Source: Piscicola geometra | Lineage: Eukaryota; Annelida; Clitellata; Hirudinida; Piscicolidae | Length of the DNA stretch: 64,000 bases | Reading direction: 5' to 3' | Assembly (NCBI GenBank): GCA_943735955.1 | Contig: OX030970.1 | Span: 6,129,124 to 6,193,123, forward strand | In this document: positions 62,715-64,000 of the stretch, one piece after another | Layout of the letters: every line of letters starts with the position of its first letter | How positions within the stretch are numbered: position 1 is the stretch's first letter | The notes under the pieces: generated by a model | What the model saw: only the letters and a program-made list of their open reading frames with translations | What the model was told of the DNA's origin: nothing | The model's database searches: none | Position numbers and translations under genes: made by a program

Positions 62715-64000
62715 GTGTTGTGCTGTGCTGTGCTGTGTTGTGTTGTGTTGCTGTGTTGTGTTGTGTTGTGTTGTTGTGTTGTGTTGTGCTGTGCTGTGTT
62801 GTGCTGTGTTGTGTTGTGTTGTTGTGTTGTGTTGTGTTGTGTTGCTGTGTTGTGTTGTGTTGTGTTGTTGTGTTGTGTTGTGCTGTGCTGTGTTGTGCTG
62901 TGTTGTGTTGTGTTGTTGTGTTGTGGTGTGTTGTGTTGTGCTGTGCTGTGTTGTGTTGTGTTGTGTTGTTGTGTTGTGTTGTGCTGTGCTGTGTTGTGCT
63001 GTGTTGTGTTGTGTTGTTGTGTTGTGTTGTGCTGTGTTGTGCTGTGCTGTGCTGTGTTGTGCTGTGTTGTTGTGTTGTGTTGTGCTGTGTTGTGTTGTGT
63101 TGTTGTGTTGTGCTGTGCTGTGCTGTGTTGTGCTGTGTTGTTGTGTGGTGCTGTGCTGTGTTGTGTTGTGTTGTGTTGTGTTGTTGTGTTGTGTTGTGTT
63201 GTTGTGTTGTGTTGTGTTGTGTTGTGTTGTGCTGTGTTGTGTTGTGCTGTGTTGTGCTGTGTTGTGCTGTGTTGTGTTGTGCTGTGTTGTGTTGTGTTGT
63301 GTTGTGTTGTGTTGTGCTGTGTTGTGTTGTGTTGTGTTGTGTTGTGCTGTGTTGTTGTGTTGTGTTGTGTTGTGCTGTGCTGTTGTGTTGTGTTGTGCTG
63401 TGTTGTGTTGTGTTGTGTTGTGCTGTGTTGTGTTGTGCTGTGCTGTGTTGTTGTGTTGTGTTGTGTTGTGTTGTGTTGTGCTGTGTTGTGTTGTGTTGTG
63501 CTGTGTTGTGTTGTGCTGTTGTGTTGTGTTGTGTGTTGTGTTGTGTTGTGTGTGCTGTGTTGTCTTGTGTTGTGTTGTGCTGTGTTGTGCTGTTGTGCTG
63601 TTGTGTTGTGCTGTGTTGTGTTGTGCTGTGCTGTGTTGTGTTGTGCTGTGTTGTGTTGTGCTGTGTTGTGTTGTGTTGTGTTGTGCTGTGTTGTGCTGTG
63701 TTGTGTTATGCTGTGTTGTATTGTGCTGTGCTGTGTTGTGTTGTTGGGTTGTGTTGTGTTGTGTTGTGTTGTGCTGTGTTGTGTTGTTGTGCTGTGTTGT
63801 GTTGTGTTGTGCTGTGTTGTGCTGTGTTGTGTTGTGTTGTGTTGTGCTGTGCTGTGTTGTGCTGTGCTGTGTTGTTGTGTTGTGTTGTGCTGTTGTGTTG
63901 TGTTGTGTGTTGTGTTGTGTTGTGTGTGCTGTGTTGTCTTGTGTTGTGTTGTGCTGTGTTGTGCTGTTGTGCTGTTGTGTTGTGCTGTGTTGTGTTGTGC
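62715..64000. repeat. TGTTG/TGCTG pentamer array at a splice donor
   Basis: TGTGTTGTGCTG-like pentamers begin 8 bp after the donor GTGAGTGT of the second PTB exon and run to the window edge; at least 1.28 kb. Tracts repeat at a longer period (for example GTTGTCTTGTGTTG near 63560 and 63935). Confidence 0.97.

Overview
This is a window of an animal nuclear genome, most likely a bilaterian invertebrate. The reasons are spliced genes with GT/AG introns, AT-rich intergenic DNA, GC-richer exons, several metazoan gene families (Disabled-type PTB, matrix metalloproteinase, complex III subunit), non-LTR retrotransposons, hAT-like DNA elements and an extreme load of micro- and minisatellites. I cannot name the lineage; an arthropod such as a crustacean is only a weak guess. 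Nothing looks prokaryotic: no operons, CRISPR or rRNA.

Layout. 1-4.5 kb: decayed 5' part of an RNase H-bearing non-LTR retrotransposon (minus strand) carrying a 2A ribosome-skipping motif, next to a hAT-like MITE (4.59-5.37 kb) and a (CA)n block. 6.9-9.0 kb: RTE-like fragments split by a second MITE. 9.07-10.76 kb: exons of a broken matrix metalloproteinase (cysteine switch, furin site, degenerate zinc motif), with a possible hemopexin exon at 14.1 kb. 11-20 kb: RTE and CR1-like fragments, SINE-like repeats and a complete 1.37-kb hAT-like element with 8-bp target duplications. 20.28-20.95 kb (minus): the last two exons of a UQCR11-like complex III subunit. 21-26.6 kb: tandem repeats and a 1.23-kb DNA element. 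27.5-31.9 kb (minus): exons of an unrecognised helical protein. 32.15-33.57 kb: a better preserved CR1-like copy. 34.6-36.2 kb: an intact intronless 541-codon ORF.

37.8-54.0 kb (plus) is the centrepiece: a 14-exon gene whose splice phases all agree, predicting about 1264 residues. It has an acidic N terminus, a psq HTH, a CENP-B/Tc5-type HTH and a pogo/Tigger-like DDE domain in which two of the three catalytic acids are replaced, then a long Asp/Asn/Gln-rich tail. I read it as a domesticated, catalytically dead transposase. Its introns are almost wholly simple repeats.

57-64 kb: a 2.7-kb two-length minisatellite, then a Disabled-type PTB gene (plus) that runs off the window, again with repeat-filled introns. 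In many introns of the window the tandem repeat begins at the 5' splice site or ends in the CAG of the 3' splice site; this is the most striking unexplained pattern.
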